This document shows, piece by piece, positions 54,159 through 61,766 of a DNA stretch of 64,000 nucleotides (the first letter of the stretch is position 1; the number at the start of each line of letters is the position of its first letter). The DNA comes from Acidimicrobiia bacterium (GTDB taxonomy: Bacteria > Actinomycetota > Acidimicrobiia > IMCC26256 > JAMXLJ01). The notes under the pieces were generated by a model. It was not told the origin of the DNA and ran no database searches. It saw only the letters and a program-made list of their open reading frames with translations. The stretch spans positions 1-64,000 of the forward strand of contig JAMXLJ010000172.1 of the NCBI GenBank assembly GCA_024281095.1, given 5' to 3'. The translations under genes and the position numbers were made by a program.

Positions 54159-54761
54159 ATGTCGCCCGCTGCGCCCGCCCCCGCGTTCAAGGAGTGGGCC
54201 GTGATCGTGGACGCGCTCCTCGAGGGCGAGCAGATCGTCGACATCCGCAAGGGCGGCATCCGCGAGGAAGGGCGGCACTTCGCGCTGCGGGCGACGCGCT
54301 GCTGGCTGTATCCGACGGTCGAGCACCAGAAGCCCGAGCTCCTCAAGGCCGCGTACCGGCACCGCGTCGACGGCACGGCCGACCCGCGCGACGGCGAGAT
54401 CCGTATCGACGGTTGGGCCGACGTCGTGGGCGTCGCCAAGATCACGGAGCCCGAGCATCTCGAGGCGCTCGACTCGAAGCTCATCTGGTCGGGCGACTAC
54501 GCGTCGTCGCGGCTGCAGTGGAAGCGACGTGACCCCTTGTGGGTGCTCGTGATGCGGGCCCACCGCCTCGTCGAGCCGCTGCGTACGCCCTTCCGTGACG
54601 AGTACGCCGGTTGCAGCTCGTGGGTCGATCTCGCCGGTCTCCCCGCCGATCCCGCGTCGCTGCCGAGCGAGCCCGCGTTGTCCGACACCGCGTTCGACGC
54701 CCGCCTGAAGGGAGTGGTCGGCGCCCTGCCGCACGGCCTGACGGAACCGATCAGTCAGTAG
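54159..54761 (+). CDS. DUF1802 family protein
   Basis: 200 residues. FKEWAVIVDALLEGEQIVDIRKGGIREEGRHF followed by LYPTVEHQKPELL is the DUF1802 core. This family is widespread in bacteria but has no known function, though the pattern is reminiscent of small nuclease or nucleotide-binding domains. ATG 54159 is preferred to ATG 54138 because of the -10 box 7 nt before it. The 3' end is 20 bp from a convergent 77-residue gene. Confidence 0.78.
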   Translation: MSPAAPAPAFKEWAVIVDALLEGEQIVDIRKGGIREEGRHFALRATRCWLYPTVEHQKPELLKAAYRHRVDGTADPRDGEIRIDGWADVVGVAKITEPEHLEALDSKLIWSGDYASSRLQWKRRDPLWVLVMRAHRLVEPLRTPFRDEYAGCSSWVDLAGLPADPASLPSEPALSDTAFDARLKGVVGALPHGLTEPISQ

Positions 54762-54781
54762 GGGCCGGTCGGTCGGGCCGG

Positions 54782-55015
54782 TCAGTCGGTGGGGCGGTCG
54801 GCGCCGAGCTGCTCGGCGATCGCGCCGAGGCGGTGCGGCCGGTACCCGCGGTTGCGGGCTTCCGGGAGCATGTCGGGGCCGAAGCACGTGAACTGCTCCG
54901 ATGCCACGAGGTCTTCGAGTACCGCGGCGGGCGGGGGGTTCTCGAGGTCGTAGACGACCTGGGTCCGCTTGTCGCCGACGTATCGGTATCCCTCGAAGCG
55001 ATCCAGCTCGGTCAT
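54782..55015 (-). CDS. small conserved-looking protein of unknown function
   Basis: 77 residues (MTELDRFEGYRYVGDKRTQV at the start), acidic and with one Cys. A GGGGAG motif lies about 7 nt before the ATG. It is preceded by about 230 nt of highly structured, non-coding sequence and a 13-codon ORF with a near-perfect Shine-Dalgarno sequence. If these form one transcript the gene may be controlled by translation of that ORF. I recognise no family. Confidence 0.55.
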   Translation of the reverse strand: MTELDRFEGYRYVGDKRTQVVYDLENPPPAAVLEDLVASEQFTCFGPDMLPEARNRGYRPHRLGAIAEQLGADRPTD

Positions 55016-55246
55016 CACACGGCTCCCCTACGGTTTGGCCGGAGGTTACCGAACGAGCACGCGAGCGCTCCGCAACGCGAGTGGAGGGGGTGCTCGCGCA
55101 CCCCCTCCACCGAGAATGGGCTGAAAGGCATCGCCTTCCGGAACACACGGGTGGGACCAACTCCCGTCCGGCGTGGGCGACGGTGCGGCGGTTGGCTTCC
55201 GCCAGGCGGTCCAGCCATGGCACCCGTTCCCGGGTGCCGCTACGGC
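55016..55246 (-). promoter_or_regulatory. structured leader region upstream of the 77-residue gene
   Basis: No protein-like frame here. Read on the minus strand, after the 13-codon ORF, it has a GGCACCC/GGGTGCC hairpin (55219-55238), a GGCTGG/CCAACC-type stem around 55190-55216, a GGAAGGC/GCCTTTC hairpin (55124-55140) and a perfect 13-bp stem (55081-55110). Together with the ORF it looks like an attenuator or structured RNA. I could not match it to a known Rfam class from memory. Confidence 0.4.
55081..55110 (-). terminator. 13-bp perfect hairpin in the leader
   Basis: GTGGAGGGGGTGC pairs exactly with GCACCCCCTCCAC around a 4-nt loop. It sits 65 nt before the start of the 77-residue gene. 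There is no T-tract, so it may be a terminator of the actinobacterial type, an attenuator or a stabilising structure. Confidence 0.4.
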
Positions 55247-55288
55247 CTAGCGGCCGCGCACCTCCAGGGTCCCGCGTTGATCATGCAT
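55247..55288 (-). CDS. 13-codon leader ORF with extended Shine-Dalgarno sequence
   Basis: ATG 55288 starts MHDQRGTLEVRGR, ending in TAG. AAGGAGGTGGTCC (55293-55305 on the plus strand as its complement) matches the 16S anti-Shine-Dalgarno complement TAAGGAGGTGATCC at nearly every position, with 4 nt to the ATG. Upstream, the AT-rich stretch (about 55310-55330) stands out against the high-GC background and could hold a promoter or operator. Too short to be an ordinary protein, and more likely a leader peptide. Confidence 0.45.
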   Translation of the reverse strand: MHDQRGTLEVRGR

Positions 55289-55360
55289 GTATGGACCACC
55301 TCCTTCCTCTGGTGAACAAATTGGTATCACGCCCGGAGGCCCCCGCGGGCGCCTTTCCCC

Positions 55361-55816
55361 TTACTGCTGGGCGTCGGGGTCGGACGGCGGCGGAGGTGCC
55401 TGCGGGCCGACAGCCCCGATGGCCCGCAGGTACGTCAGCTGGGTCTCGATGACGGCGTGGATCTGCTCCGGGAGATAGGCCTCGCCGGTGGAGGCGGCCC
55501 GTTCGAGGATGTAGTCGACCGTCTCCGAGCCACCCACCACGACGGGTCCCGGCGGATGGGGCGAGTTGCCGTTCCCGGAGACGCCGCGGCGCTGGAAGTA
55601 CTCGAGCTGGAAGTCGAGGATGCGGCGTACGTCGTCGGGCGTGAGCGTGGCTGCGACGTCGTCGGGCACGTGCTGCACCACCCACTCGAACGCCTCGTCG
55701 GGATCGAAGATCGCCGGCGGCGGCTCGGCGGACATCCGATTGGCTTCGCGGACGACCAGTGCGGCCGCGATCGCCAGCACGACGCCGAACACGAGGAAGC
55801 CGACGAAGACGATCAC
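55361..55816 (-). CDS. small membrane-anchored protein of unknown function
   Basis: 151 residues: an N-terminal helix (VFVGFLVFGVVLAIAAALVV) and a soluble part with DPDEAFEWVVQHVPDDVAATLTPDDVRRILDFQ and ETVDYILERAASTGEAYLPEQIHAVIETQL, two helical segments that look like a conserved core. GTG 55816 overlaps the stop of a 26-codon ORF (GTGA). TTG 55882 is a possible earlier start that adds a non-hydrophobic leader. No known domain recognised. The C-terminus is Pro-rich. Confidence 0.55.
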   Translation of the reverse strand: MIVFVGFLVFGVVLAIAAALVVREANRMSAEPPPAIFDPDEAFEWVVQHVPDDVAATLTPDDVRRILDFQLEYFQRRGVSGNGNSPHPPGPVVVGGSETVDYILERAASTGEAYLPEQIHAVIETQLTYLRAIGAVGPQAPPPPSDPDAQQ

Positions 55817-55893
55817 GGTCTGTGCCGCCGACGGAGTCGGCGCGCCGCGAACCCCGCGGGCGTCAGGGCGACGCCCTGCCAAAAACGGCTCAC
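55813..55893 (-). CDS. possible 26-residue basic peptide coupled to the membrane protein gene
   Basis: GTG 55893 opens a frame (MSRFWQGVALTPAGFAARRL and a basic tail) that stops on the start of the membrane protein gene through a GTGA overlap. There is no clear ribosome binding site. It may be a real translational coupler or just an accident of high GC content. Confidence 0.25.
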   Translation of the reverse strand: MSRFWQGVALTPAGFAARRLRRRHRP

Positions 55894-55933
55894 GTCGGGG
55901 AACGCGTCTCGGTCGCGCTCGCGGGAGCTCGAG

Positions 55934-57064
55934 CTAGATCCCGATGCGCTGCGCGAGGAGCTCGCGGTGGTACGTGGCGTCACCGAGCAGGATCTCGGAG
56001 CTCTTCGCCCGCTTGAAGTAGAGGTGCGCGTCGTGCTCCCAGGTGAAGCCGATGCCTCCGTGGATCTGGATGTTCTCCGCGGCGGCGTGGAAGTAGGCGT
56101 CGGAGCAGTAGGCCTTGGCAAGGCTCGCGACGACCGGGAGCTCGTCGTTGTCTTCCGCGGCCGCCCAGGCCGCGTAGTACGCGGCCGACTTCGCCGACTC
56201 GACCTCCAGCAACATGTCGGCGCACTTGTGCTTGATCGCCTGGAACGAACCGATCGGGCGGCCGAACTGCACCCGGACCTTCGCGTATTCGACCGACATG
56301 TCGAGGACGCGCTGCGCTCCCCCGACCATCTCGTTCGATAGACCGACTGCGGCCTGGTCGAGCGTCTTCGACAACGCGGCCCAGCCCTCGCCCGGCGCGC
56401 CGAGTGGCTTCGCCTCCACGCCGGAGAACTCGAGCTTGGCCTGCTTGCGGGTCTGGTCCATCGTGGCGAGCGGCGTGCGGGTGAGGCCTCTCGCATCGCC
56501 CTCGACAGTGAAGAACGAGATGCCGTCCTCACCTGTCGTGCCGGGGGTGCGGGCGACGACGACGATGAGGTTCGCGGTGTGCCCGTCGATGACGAACATC
56601 TTCGTGCCGTCGAGCACGTAGTTGTCGCCCTGCTTGGTGGCCTCCATCGTGATGCCGGCCGCGTCCCACCGGCCGTTGGGCTCGGTGAACGCGAGCGCGG
56701 CGATCGTCTCGCCCGAGGCGATGCCCGGCAGCAACGCCGCCTGCTCCTCGTCGGTTCCCGCGTTCATGATCGCGTCGGCCGCGAGCACGACCGTCGAGAA
56801 GTACGGCGCGCACAACAGCACCCGCCCCATCTCCTCGAGCACGATGCCGAGCTCGACGAAGGTGAACCCCTGCCCGCCGTGGGCCTCCGGGAGGTGCAGG
56901 CTCTGCAGGCCGAGCTCCTGGGCCATCTGCTTCCAGACACCTTCGTCGTAGCCCTCGGTCGTCTCCATGAGGCGACGCACCTCCGACGACGGCGACTTGT
57001 CCTCGAGGAAGCGACGAACCGTCTGACGCAGCTCTTCCTGCTCCTCGGAAAAGGCGAAGTCCAC
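55934..57064 (-). CDS. acyl-CoA dehydrogenase subunit
   Basis: 376 residues. DFAFSEEQEELRQTVRRFLEDKSP is the ACAD N-terminal helix. LGLQSLHLPEAHGGQGFTFVELGIVLEEMG, AFTEPNGRWDAAGI and the C-terminal QIHGGIGFTWEHDAHLYFKRA are family motifs. A neighbouring gene encodes a second ACAD, as in FadE26-FadE27-type heterotetramers of mycobacterial steroid side-chain degradation. GTG 57064 has GGAGA upstream. The usual C-terminal catalytic Glu segment is absent (LLGDATYHRELL). It probably oxidises an unusual acyl-CoA such as a steroid or branched chain, by inference. Confidence 0.87.
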   Translation of the reverse strand: MDFAFSEEQEELRQTVRRFLEDKSPSSEVRRLMETTEGYDEGVWKQMAQELGLQSLHLPEAHGGQGFTFVELGIVLEEMGRVLLCAPYFSTVVLAADAIMNAGTDEEQAALLPGIASGETIAALAFTEPNGRWDAAGITMEATKQGDNYVLDGTKMFVIDGHTANLIVVVARTPGTTGEDGISFFTVEGDARGLTRTPLATMDQTRKQAKLEFSGVEAKPLGAPGEGWAALSKTLDQAAVGLSNEMVGGAQRVLDMSVEYAKVRVQFGRPIGSFQAIKHKCADMLLEVESAKSAAYYAAWAAAEDNDELPVVASLAKAYCSDAYFHAAAENIQIHGGIGFTWEHDAHLYFKRAKSSEILLGDATYHRELLAQRIGI

Positions 57065-57105
57065 GGGTGTCTCCTGTCTCAGTGTGGGTGGCGTCGCACG
57101 AGCGT

Positions 57106-57124
57106 CGCGCAGGGTACCTGCGCG
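57106..57124. repeat. 8-bp inverted repeat between the acyl-CoA dehydrogenase genes
   Basis: CGCGCAGG and CCTGCGCG flank a GTA loop. It lies in the 82-bp gap between the two cotranscribed genes, so it may be an mRNA-processing or partial terminator hairpin. Confidence 0.4.
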
Positions 57125-57146
57125 GTGCATGCGGACGCCCGTCCGG

Positions 57147-58334
57147 TCAGCGGGGCTCCCTCGGCAGGCCCAGCACGCGTTCTCCGAGGATGTTCTTCTG
57201 GATCTCGCTCGCACCGGCGTAGATGGTCTCCGAGCGGCTGAACATGAAGATGCGCTGCAGCTCGTCGAGGGCGTACGGATCGCCGGCCGCACCTTCCAGG
57301 ATCTGCGAGTCGGGGCCGAGCACATCCATCGCGAGCTCGCCGAGACGACGATGCCACGTGCTCCAGTAGAGCTTGCCGATGCTCGCCTCCGGTCCGATGA
57401 CTCCGTGCCGCACGAGGCGGGACAGCATCCGCAGCCCGTTGTACTTCATGATCTGGACGCCGATCCACGCGTCGGCCAGTCGCTGGCGCGTGACCCCGTC
57501 GTCGGTGGCGCCGTGCCGGCGCGCGACCTCGATGACGTCCGTGAGCTCGCGTTGGAAGCCGAGCTGTTGGGACAGGAAGGCGGTGCCCCGCTCGAATCCG
57601 AGCGTGGCCATTGCGACCTTCCAACCGTCGTTCACGTCACCGAGGACGTTCTCGCGCTCGGTGCGGGCGTCGTCGAAGAACACCTCGTTGAACTCGGCGG
57701 TCCCGGTCATCTGCCGCAGCGGGCGCACCGTGACGCCGGGCTGATCCATCGGCACCAGCAGGTAGGAGATGCCGCGGTGGGCAGCTGCGTCCGGGTCGGT
57801 GCGCACGACCGCGAAGCACCAGTGGGCCCTGTGGGCCAAGGTCGTCCACACCTTCTGGCCGTTGACGACCCATTGGTCGCCGTCGAGCACGCCCCGGGTC
57901 TGCACATTCGAGAGATCGGAGCCGGCGTTGGGCTCGGAGGAGCCCTGGCACCAGAGCTCGTCGACGGACTGGATCTTCGGCAGGAACCGCCGCTTCTGTT
58001 CCTCGGTGCCGTACGCGATCAACGTCGGGGCGAACAGGCCCTCGCCGAAGAAGCTGACCCGTGCGGGCGCGTTCGCCTTCGCGTACTCCTCGTTGAAGAT
58101 GACCTGCTCGACGATCGAGGCGTTGCGGCCGCCGTACTCCTCGGGCCACGCCATGCCGAGCCAGCGGTCCTTGCCGAGGAGGCGCTCCCACTCGAGGCGG
58201 ACGTCCCAGGCGTCCTCGTCCGCAGGCCCGCCGCGACCGCCGATGCCGGCGAACTCGGCCGTCAGGTGCTCGGCTAGCCAGGCCCGCACCTCGTCGCGGA
58301 ACGCGGCTTCGTCCCCGGAATCACGAAAATCCAT
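57147..58334 (-). CDS. acyl-CoA dehydrogenase subunit
   Basis: 395 residues. WLGMAWPEEYGGRNASIVEQVIFNEEYAKANAP, WCQGSSEPNAGSDLSNVQTRG (FAD/substrate loop), WVVNGQKVWTT and the C-terminal FMFSRSETIYAGASEIQKNI are ACAD motifs. The medium-chain-type catalytic Glu (YEGT) reads YAGAS, so the base must lie elsewhere (for instance a helix-G Glu) or in the partner subunit encoded 82 bp downstream. ATG 58334 follows TACGGT by 9 nt. Divergent from the metallo-hydrolase gene. Confidence 0.88.
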   Translation of the reverse strand: MDFRDSGDEAAFRDEVRAWLAEHLTAEFAGIGGRGGPADEDAWDVRLEWERLLGKDRWLGMAWPEEYGGRNASIVEQVIFNEEYAKANAPARVSFFGEGLFAPTLIAYGTEEQKRRFLPKIQSVDELWCQGSSEPNAGSDLSNVQTRGVLDGDQWVVNGQKVWTTLAHRAHWCFAVVRTDPDAAAHRGISYLLVPMDQPGVTVRPLRQMTGTAEFNEVFFDDARTERENVLGDVNDGWKVAMATLGFERGTAFLSQQLGFQRELTDVIEVARRHGATDDGVTRQRLADAWIGVQIMKYNGLRMLSRLVRHGVIGPEASIGKLYWSTWHRRLGELAMDVLGPDSQILEGAAGDPYALDELQRIFMFSRSETIYAGASEIQKNILGERVLGLPREPR

Positions 58335-58343
58335 GGGCCGGCG

Positions 58344-58349
58344 ACCGTA
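58344..58349 (-). promoter_or_regulatory. -10 box of the acyl-CoA dehydrogenase pair
   Basis: TACGGT on the minus strand, 9 nt before ATG 58334. Confidence 0.4.
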
Positions 58350-58416
58350 CTAGACCGCTCGGTCAAGTTCTAGCTCGCAGGAGCGCGATCTCGACGAGTG
58401 CGGCCGAGAAACTCGG

Positions 58417-58422
58417 TAGCCT
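58417..58422 (+). promoter_or_regulatory. -10 box of the metallo-hydrolase gene
   Basis: TAGCCT, 6 nt before ATG 58429. Confidence 0.45.
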
Positions 58423-58428
58423 CGCCGG

Positions 58429-59040
58429 ATGGCTCGGCCCGCCCACTACGAGGACACCGACGTGCGGGTCGACAAGCTGGTGGTCGGACCGTACGAGAAC
58501 AACGTGTTCGTCGTGCGCTCGAAGCACACCGGTGAGGCCGTGCTGCTCGACGCGGCGAACGAGCACGAGCTCCTGCTCGAAGTGAGCCGGGCCACTGGTG
58601 TGCGTCGGGTGCTCACGACCCACGGCCACTTCGACCACATCCAGGCCGTCACCGCCGTGCGCGACGCGGGGATCGACGTGGGCATCGCGAGCGAGGACGC
58701 GTCGATGCTGCCGTCGTACGACTTCACGATCCCGCACGACGACGTGATCGAGGTGGGCGACCTCCGGCTGCGCACGATCCACACGCCGGGACACACGCCG
58801 GGCTCGACGTGCTTCCTCCTCGAGGGCAAGCCGCTGCTGTTCAGCGGCGACACCCTCTTCCCGGGTGGCCCCGGCAACACGAGCTTCCCGAACGCGAGCT
58901 TCGATCAGATCATCCGGTCGATCGACCGCCGGCTGTTCACATTGCCCGACGACCTGCTGGTGCTTCCCGGCCACGGCCTCGACACGACGATCGGCACCGA
59001 GCGTCCGCACCTCGACGAATGGATCACCCGCGGCTACTAG
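58429..59040 (+). CDS. metallo-beta-lactamase-fold hydrolase
   Basis: 203 residues of the glyoxalase-II/MBL type. The HxHxDH zinc motif is TTHGHFDH (His65, His67, Asp69, His70), followed by HTPGHTPGSTCFLLEG, LLFSGDTLFPGGPG (bridging Asp) and VLPGHGLDTTIG (His). Probable thioester or phosphoester hydrolase. Its last 14 codons are repeated 77 bp downstream in another frame, and the stop TAG corresponds to GAG in that copy. The ATG follows TAGCCT by 6 nt. Confidence 0.9.
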   Translation: MARPAHYEDTDVRVDKLVVGPYENNVFVVRSKHTGEAVLLDAANEHELLLEVSRATGVRRVLTTHGHFDHIQAVTAVRDAGIDVGIASEDASMLPSYDFTIPHDDVIEVGDLRLRTIHTPGHTPGSTCFLLEGKPLLFSGDTLFPGGPGNTSFPNASFDQIIRSIDRRLFTLPDDLLVLPGHGLDTTIGTERPHLDEWITRGY

Positions 59041-59122
59041 CAACGACAAGAGGTGCGGAGGCGACCGACCATATCGAGCGTCCGCACCTCGACGAATGGA
59101 TCACCCGCGGCTACGAGCAACG
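58998..59122 (+). repeat. 48-bp tandem duplication of the hydrolase gene 3' end
   Basis: 58998-59045 and 59075-59122 match at 47 of 48 bases. The one difference (T at 59038, G at 59115) creates the TAG stop in the first copy. The offset of 77 bp is not a multiple of three. Between the copies is unrelated sequence of 29 bp. Confidence 0.85.
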
Positions 59123-59123
59123 C

Positions 59124-59157
59124 GAACGTGGGTGCCGGCGAACCGACACCCACGTTC
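59124..59157. terminator. hairpin between convergent hydrolase and transporter genes
   Basis: GAACGTGGGTG (59124-59134) and CACCCACGTTC (59147-59157) form a perfect 11-bp stem. Located between convergent genes, immediately after the second duplicated copy. No T-tract. Confidence 0.55.
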
Positions 59158-59174
59158 CGTCGAGCTGGTGTTCG

Positions 59175-60113
59175 TCAGGCCAGGCCCTGCTGCTTGAGGA
59201 ACGACGCCGCGACATCCTTCGGGTCGAGCTTGTCGTTCTGTACCTGCAACGCGAGCTTGTTGTATTCCTCGGTTGTGAGCGCCGCGTTCACCTTGTCGAT
59301 GATCGCGTTGATCTCGGGGGTGTCGACACTCTTGCGGACCAGTGCGATCGGGTTGTCAGCGGGCTGCAATCCCTTGTCGTCCTGCAACAGCACGTAGTTC
59401 GACTTGATCACGCTGCTGCCGGTGAACAGCAGACCGACGTCGATCGTCCCGTCGTCGAGCGCCTTCTCGGTGACGGGTCCACCCGCGTCGAGCTTCTTGA
59501 CGTCTTTGAACTGCAACCCGTAGAGCTGCTGTTCCTTGGCGCCGAGGCACAGTGGCCGGGTCGAGCACTCGGGCGGTCCGCCGAACACGAGCTGGCTCGC
59601 CACAGGCTTCAGGCTCGACAACGTCGTCAGGTGGTACTTGTCCGCGGTCGCCCTCAATACGTAGAAGCCGTTGACGTCGACGGCGGGCGCAGGAGTGGTC
59701 GCGAACAACGTCGGCGGGAGCTTCTGCTGCAACGCGGCGTAGGTCGACTGACGATCCGACGTCGGCGTGCCGTTGAGCACGCTTTCGAGCAGCGTGCCCT
59801 GGTACTCGCCGTACAAGTCGATGTCGCCGTTCGTCAGCGCCTTGTAGACGATCTCGCTCGGACCGATGTTGTCCTTGAACGTGACCTGGTAACCCTTCGC
59901 GGCGAGCGCCTGTCCGTACGCCTGGCTCAGGATCTGCGCACCGCCGAAGTTCTTCGAGCCGACGGTCAGCGCCGCCTTCTTCGCGGTCGTGGTGCTGCCC
60001 GAGGGCTTCGACTTGCTGGAGCTGCCGCACGCCGCGAGCACGACTGCGATCGCCATCGTGATCGCGACCGTCGCGATCGCCCGGCGGCTCGAGCGAAACC
60101 TCGATCTGGTCAC
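59175..60113 (-). CDS. quaternary-amine type ABC transporter substrate-binding lipoprotein
   Basis: 312 residues. A lipoprotein signal peptide with lipobox LAAC (Cys29) is followed by a Ser/Lys/Thr-rich linker and an OpuAC/ProX/OsmF-type binding domain: LTVGSKNFGGAQILSQAYGQAL, SEIVYKALTNGDIDLYGEYQGT and DGTIDVGLLFTGS. It should deliver a quaternary ammonium compound such as glycine betaine, choline, carnitine or ergothioneine to the permeases encoded next. GTG 60113 has GGAGG upstream. The ligand is not fixed by sequence. Confidence 0.88.
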   Translation of the reverse strand: MTRSRFRSSRRAIATVAITMAIAVVLAACGSSSKSKPSGSTTTAKKAALTVGSKNFGGAQILSQAYGQALAAKGYQVTFKDNIGPSEIVYKALTNGDIDLYGEYQGTLLESVLNGTPTSDRQSTYAALQQKLPPTLFATTPAPAVDVNGFYVLRATADKYHLTTLSSLKPVASQLVFGGPPECSTRPLCLGAKEQQLYGLQFKDVKKLDAGGPVTEKALDDGTIDVGLLFTGSSVIKSNYVLLQDDKGLQPADNPIALVRKSVDTPEINAIIDKVNAALTTEEYNKLALQVQNDKLDPKDVAASFLKQQGLA

Positions 60114-60159
60114 AGGTACCTCCAGGGGGAATGTCGCGTGTGCGACGAAGACGTGAACG

Positions 60160-60909
60160 TTACGCCTCCGTCGGCGCCGGCTGGGGTACGACCACGGCCG
60201 CCGGTCGTTCGTGCACCTGCAGCCCAGGGGACACCACCATGCGCTGCACCGCGCCGAGCGCGAGCTCGACCACTATCGAGAGCACCGCGACGAGCAACGC
60301 GCCGGCGAACACCCGCACGTTGTCGGAAATGGCGATCCCGTCGATGATGTAGCGGCCAAGGCCGCCCCATCCCACGTATGCGGCGAGTGTGGCGGTCGCC
60401 ACGACGGCAACGGCGCTCGTCCGGACGCCCGCCATGATGAGCGGCAGGGCAACGGGCAGCTCGACGCGACGCAGCATCTGCCGGCCGTTCATGCCCATGC
60501 CGAGTGCCGCTTCGCGCAGATCGGCGTCGACGCCCGCCATACCGACGTACGTGTTCGTGAGCACCGGAGGTATCGCGAGCGCGACGAGTGCGATGAACGT
60601 CGGAATGGAACCGATGCCCACGGTCCGGAAGAGCGTGGGAGGGGAGCCCACGCCGAACGCGAGCACCGCGAGCAGCAGGATGGCGAGGCTCGGCAACGCG
60701 CGGCCGATGTTGGAGACGTTGACGGCCACGAAGCCGCCCCGTCGGAGATGGCCGAGGACGAGGCCGATCGGCAGTGCGATGAGCATCGCGCACACGAGTG
60801 AGATCGCGGAGATCTCGAGGTGCTGCGCCACCAGTCGCGGGATCCCTTCGCGACCGCGCCAGTGGTCGCCGTTGGCGAACCAATCCACGACCTGACCGAG
60901 GAAGCTCAT
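60160..60909 (-). CDS. quaternary-amine ABC transporter permease
   Basis: 249 residues with six helices and the BPD-transport EAA-like loop in REAALGMGMNGRQMLRRVELPVALPLIMAGVR. Resembles OpuBB/ProW and YehY. Its start overlaps the upstream permease stop by 4 nt. C-terminal residues after about 225 are an unstructured Pro-rich tail. Forms a heterodimeric permease with the next protein. Confidence 0.9.
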   Translation of the reverse strand: MSFLGQVVDWFANGDHWRGREGIPRLVAQHLEISAISLVCAMLIALPIGLVLGHLRRGGFVAVNVSNIGRALPSLAILLLAVLAFGVGSPPTLFRTVGIGSIPTFIALVALAIPPVLTNTYVGMAGVDADLREAALGMGMNGRQMLRRVELPVALPLIMAGVRTSAVAVVATATLAAYVGWGGLGRYIIDGIAISDNVRVFAGALLVAVLSIVVELALGAVQRMVVSPGLQVHERPAAVVVPQPAPTEA

Positions 60910-61592
60910 GCGGCGACCCTCGAGCGGCGGGCCCAGGGTGTCAGAAGCCGTTGCAGCAACAGCAGGACCGCGTCCGTCACGATGGCGAGTGCGATGACGA
61001 GGACGCCTGCGACCGTGATAGGCGTCCGGAACGCGCGTTGGAAGCCGTCGAGCATCATGGCTCCCAAACCACCCTGGCCGATGAGGGCCGCGACCGGCAC
61101 GAGCCCGATCAACGTGACCGCGGCGATGCGAATGCCGGCGATGATCGCGGGGACTGCGAGCGGCAACTCGATCTGGACGAGTTGTCGCGGTGCCGAATAA
61201 CCCATTCCGCGTGCCGCGTCGACCACCTCCGGCGGGACGCCGTCGAGGCCCGTGACGATGTTGCGCACGAGGATCAACAACGAATACGCGGTGAGCGGGA
61301 TCAGCGCGGTGTCGCGCGACAAACCCGTGAACGGCAGCAGGAACGCAAACGCAGCAAGCGAAGGGATGGTGTAGAGCGCGCCGGTGATGCCGAGAATCGG
61401 GGCGAGCAGGCGGCGCTTCCGGGACGCGAGGATGCCGAGCGGTAGTGCGATCAGCAGGCCGTACAGCAGCGCCAGCAGTGCGAGCACGACGTGCTCACGC
61501 AGGCGTGTGCTGATCTCGGTCGTGTGGTCGCTGACCCACGACCAGTCGATCCAGGCGTTGCCGCTGTAGCCGGCGGCGAGCAACGCGGTCAC
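60906..61592 (-). CDS. quaternary-amine ABC transporter permease
   Basis: 228 residues from GTG 61592, with HVVLALLALLYGLLIALPLGILASRKRRLLAP and the EAA-type loop DAARGMGYSAPRQLVQIELPLAVPAIIAGIR. It pairs with the permease encoded downstream. The start is not certain: the frame is open to 61811 without a better start. The gene is divergent from the ATPase gene, so the transporter operon is split around a shared control region. Confidence 0.85.
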   Translation of the reverse strand: MTALLAAGYSGNAWIDWSWVSDHTTEISTRLREHVVLALLALLYGLLIALPLGILASRKRRLLAPILGITGALYTIPSLAAFAFLLPFTGLSRDTALIPLTAYSLLILVRNIVTGLDGVPPEVVDAARGMGYSAPRQLVQIELPLAVPAIIAGIRIAAVTLIGLVPVAALIGQGGLGAMMLDGFQRAFRTPITVAGVLVIALAIVTDAVLLLLQRLLTPWARRSRVAA

Positions 61593-61661
61593 GCCGAACA
61601 GCCGTTTCGGCAGCCGTGCGAAGACGTACCGGACTTGCGCGAGGAACGCACGAGAGCGCCG

Positions 61662-61671
61662 ATGGTAGCGT
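61662..61671. promoter_or_regulatory. possible overlapping divergent -10 boxes
   Basis: TAGCGT (61666-61671, plus strand) and TACCAT (complement of 61662-61667) overlap in the 174-bp gap between the permease and ATPase genes. They could set up divergent transcription under common control. Confidence 0.3.
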
Positions 61672-61766
61672 CGCGCCCCGTCACCGGGTAGGAGCAGGCC
61701 CGTGCCCCCGTGCCTCCCGCTCCTGCCACGCTGGGGCCGCCGCCGGCCCGCGGGAGGACCGCGAGC

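Noticed and set aside
55081-55110. Hairpin as an ordinary rho-independent terminator
   Set aside because: It lacks a T-tract and sits between a leader ORF and a gene on the same strand, so attenuation or another structured role is at least as likely. I kept it as a low-confidence terminator call.
61593-61766. tRNA or riboswitch in the divergent transporter region
   Set aside because: I found no cloverleaf or known aptamer pattern. The 174 bp are explained by promoters and a ribosome binding site.
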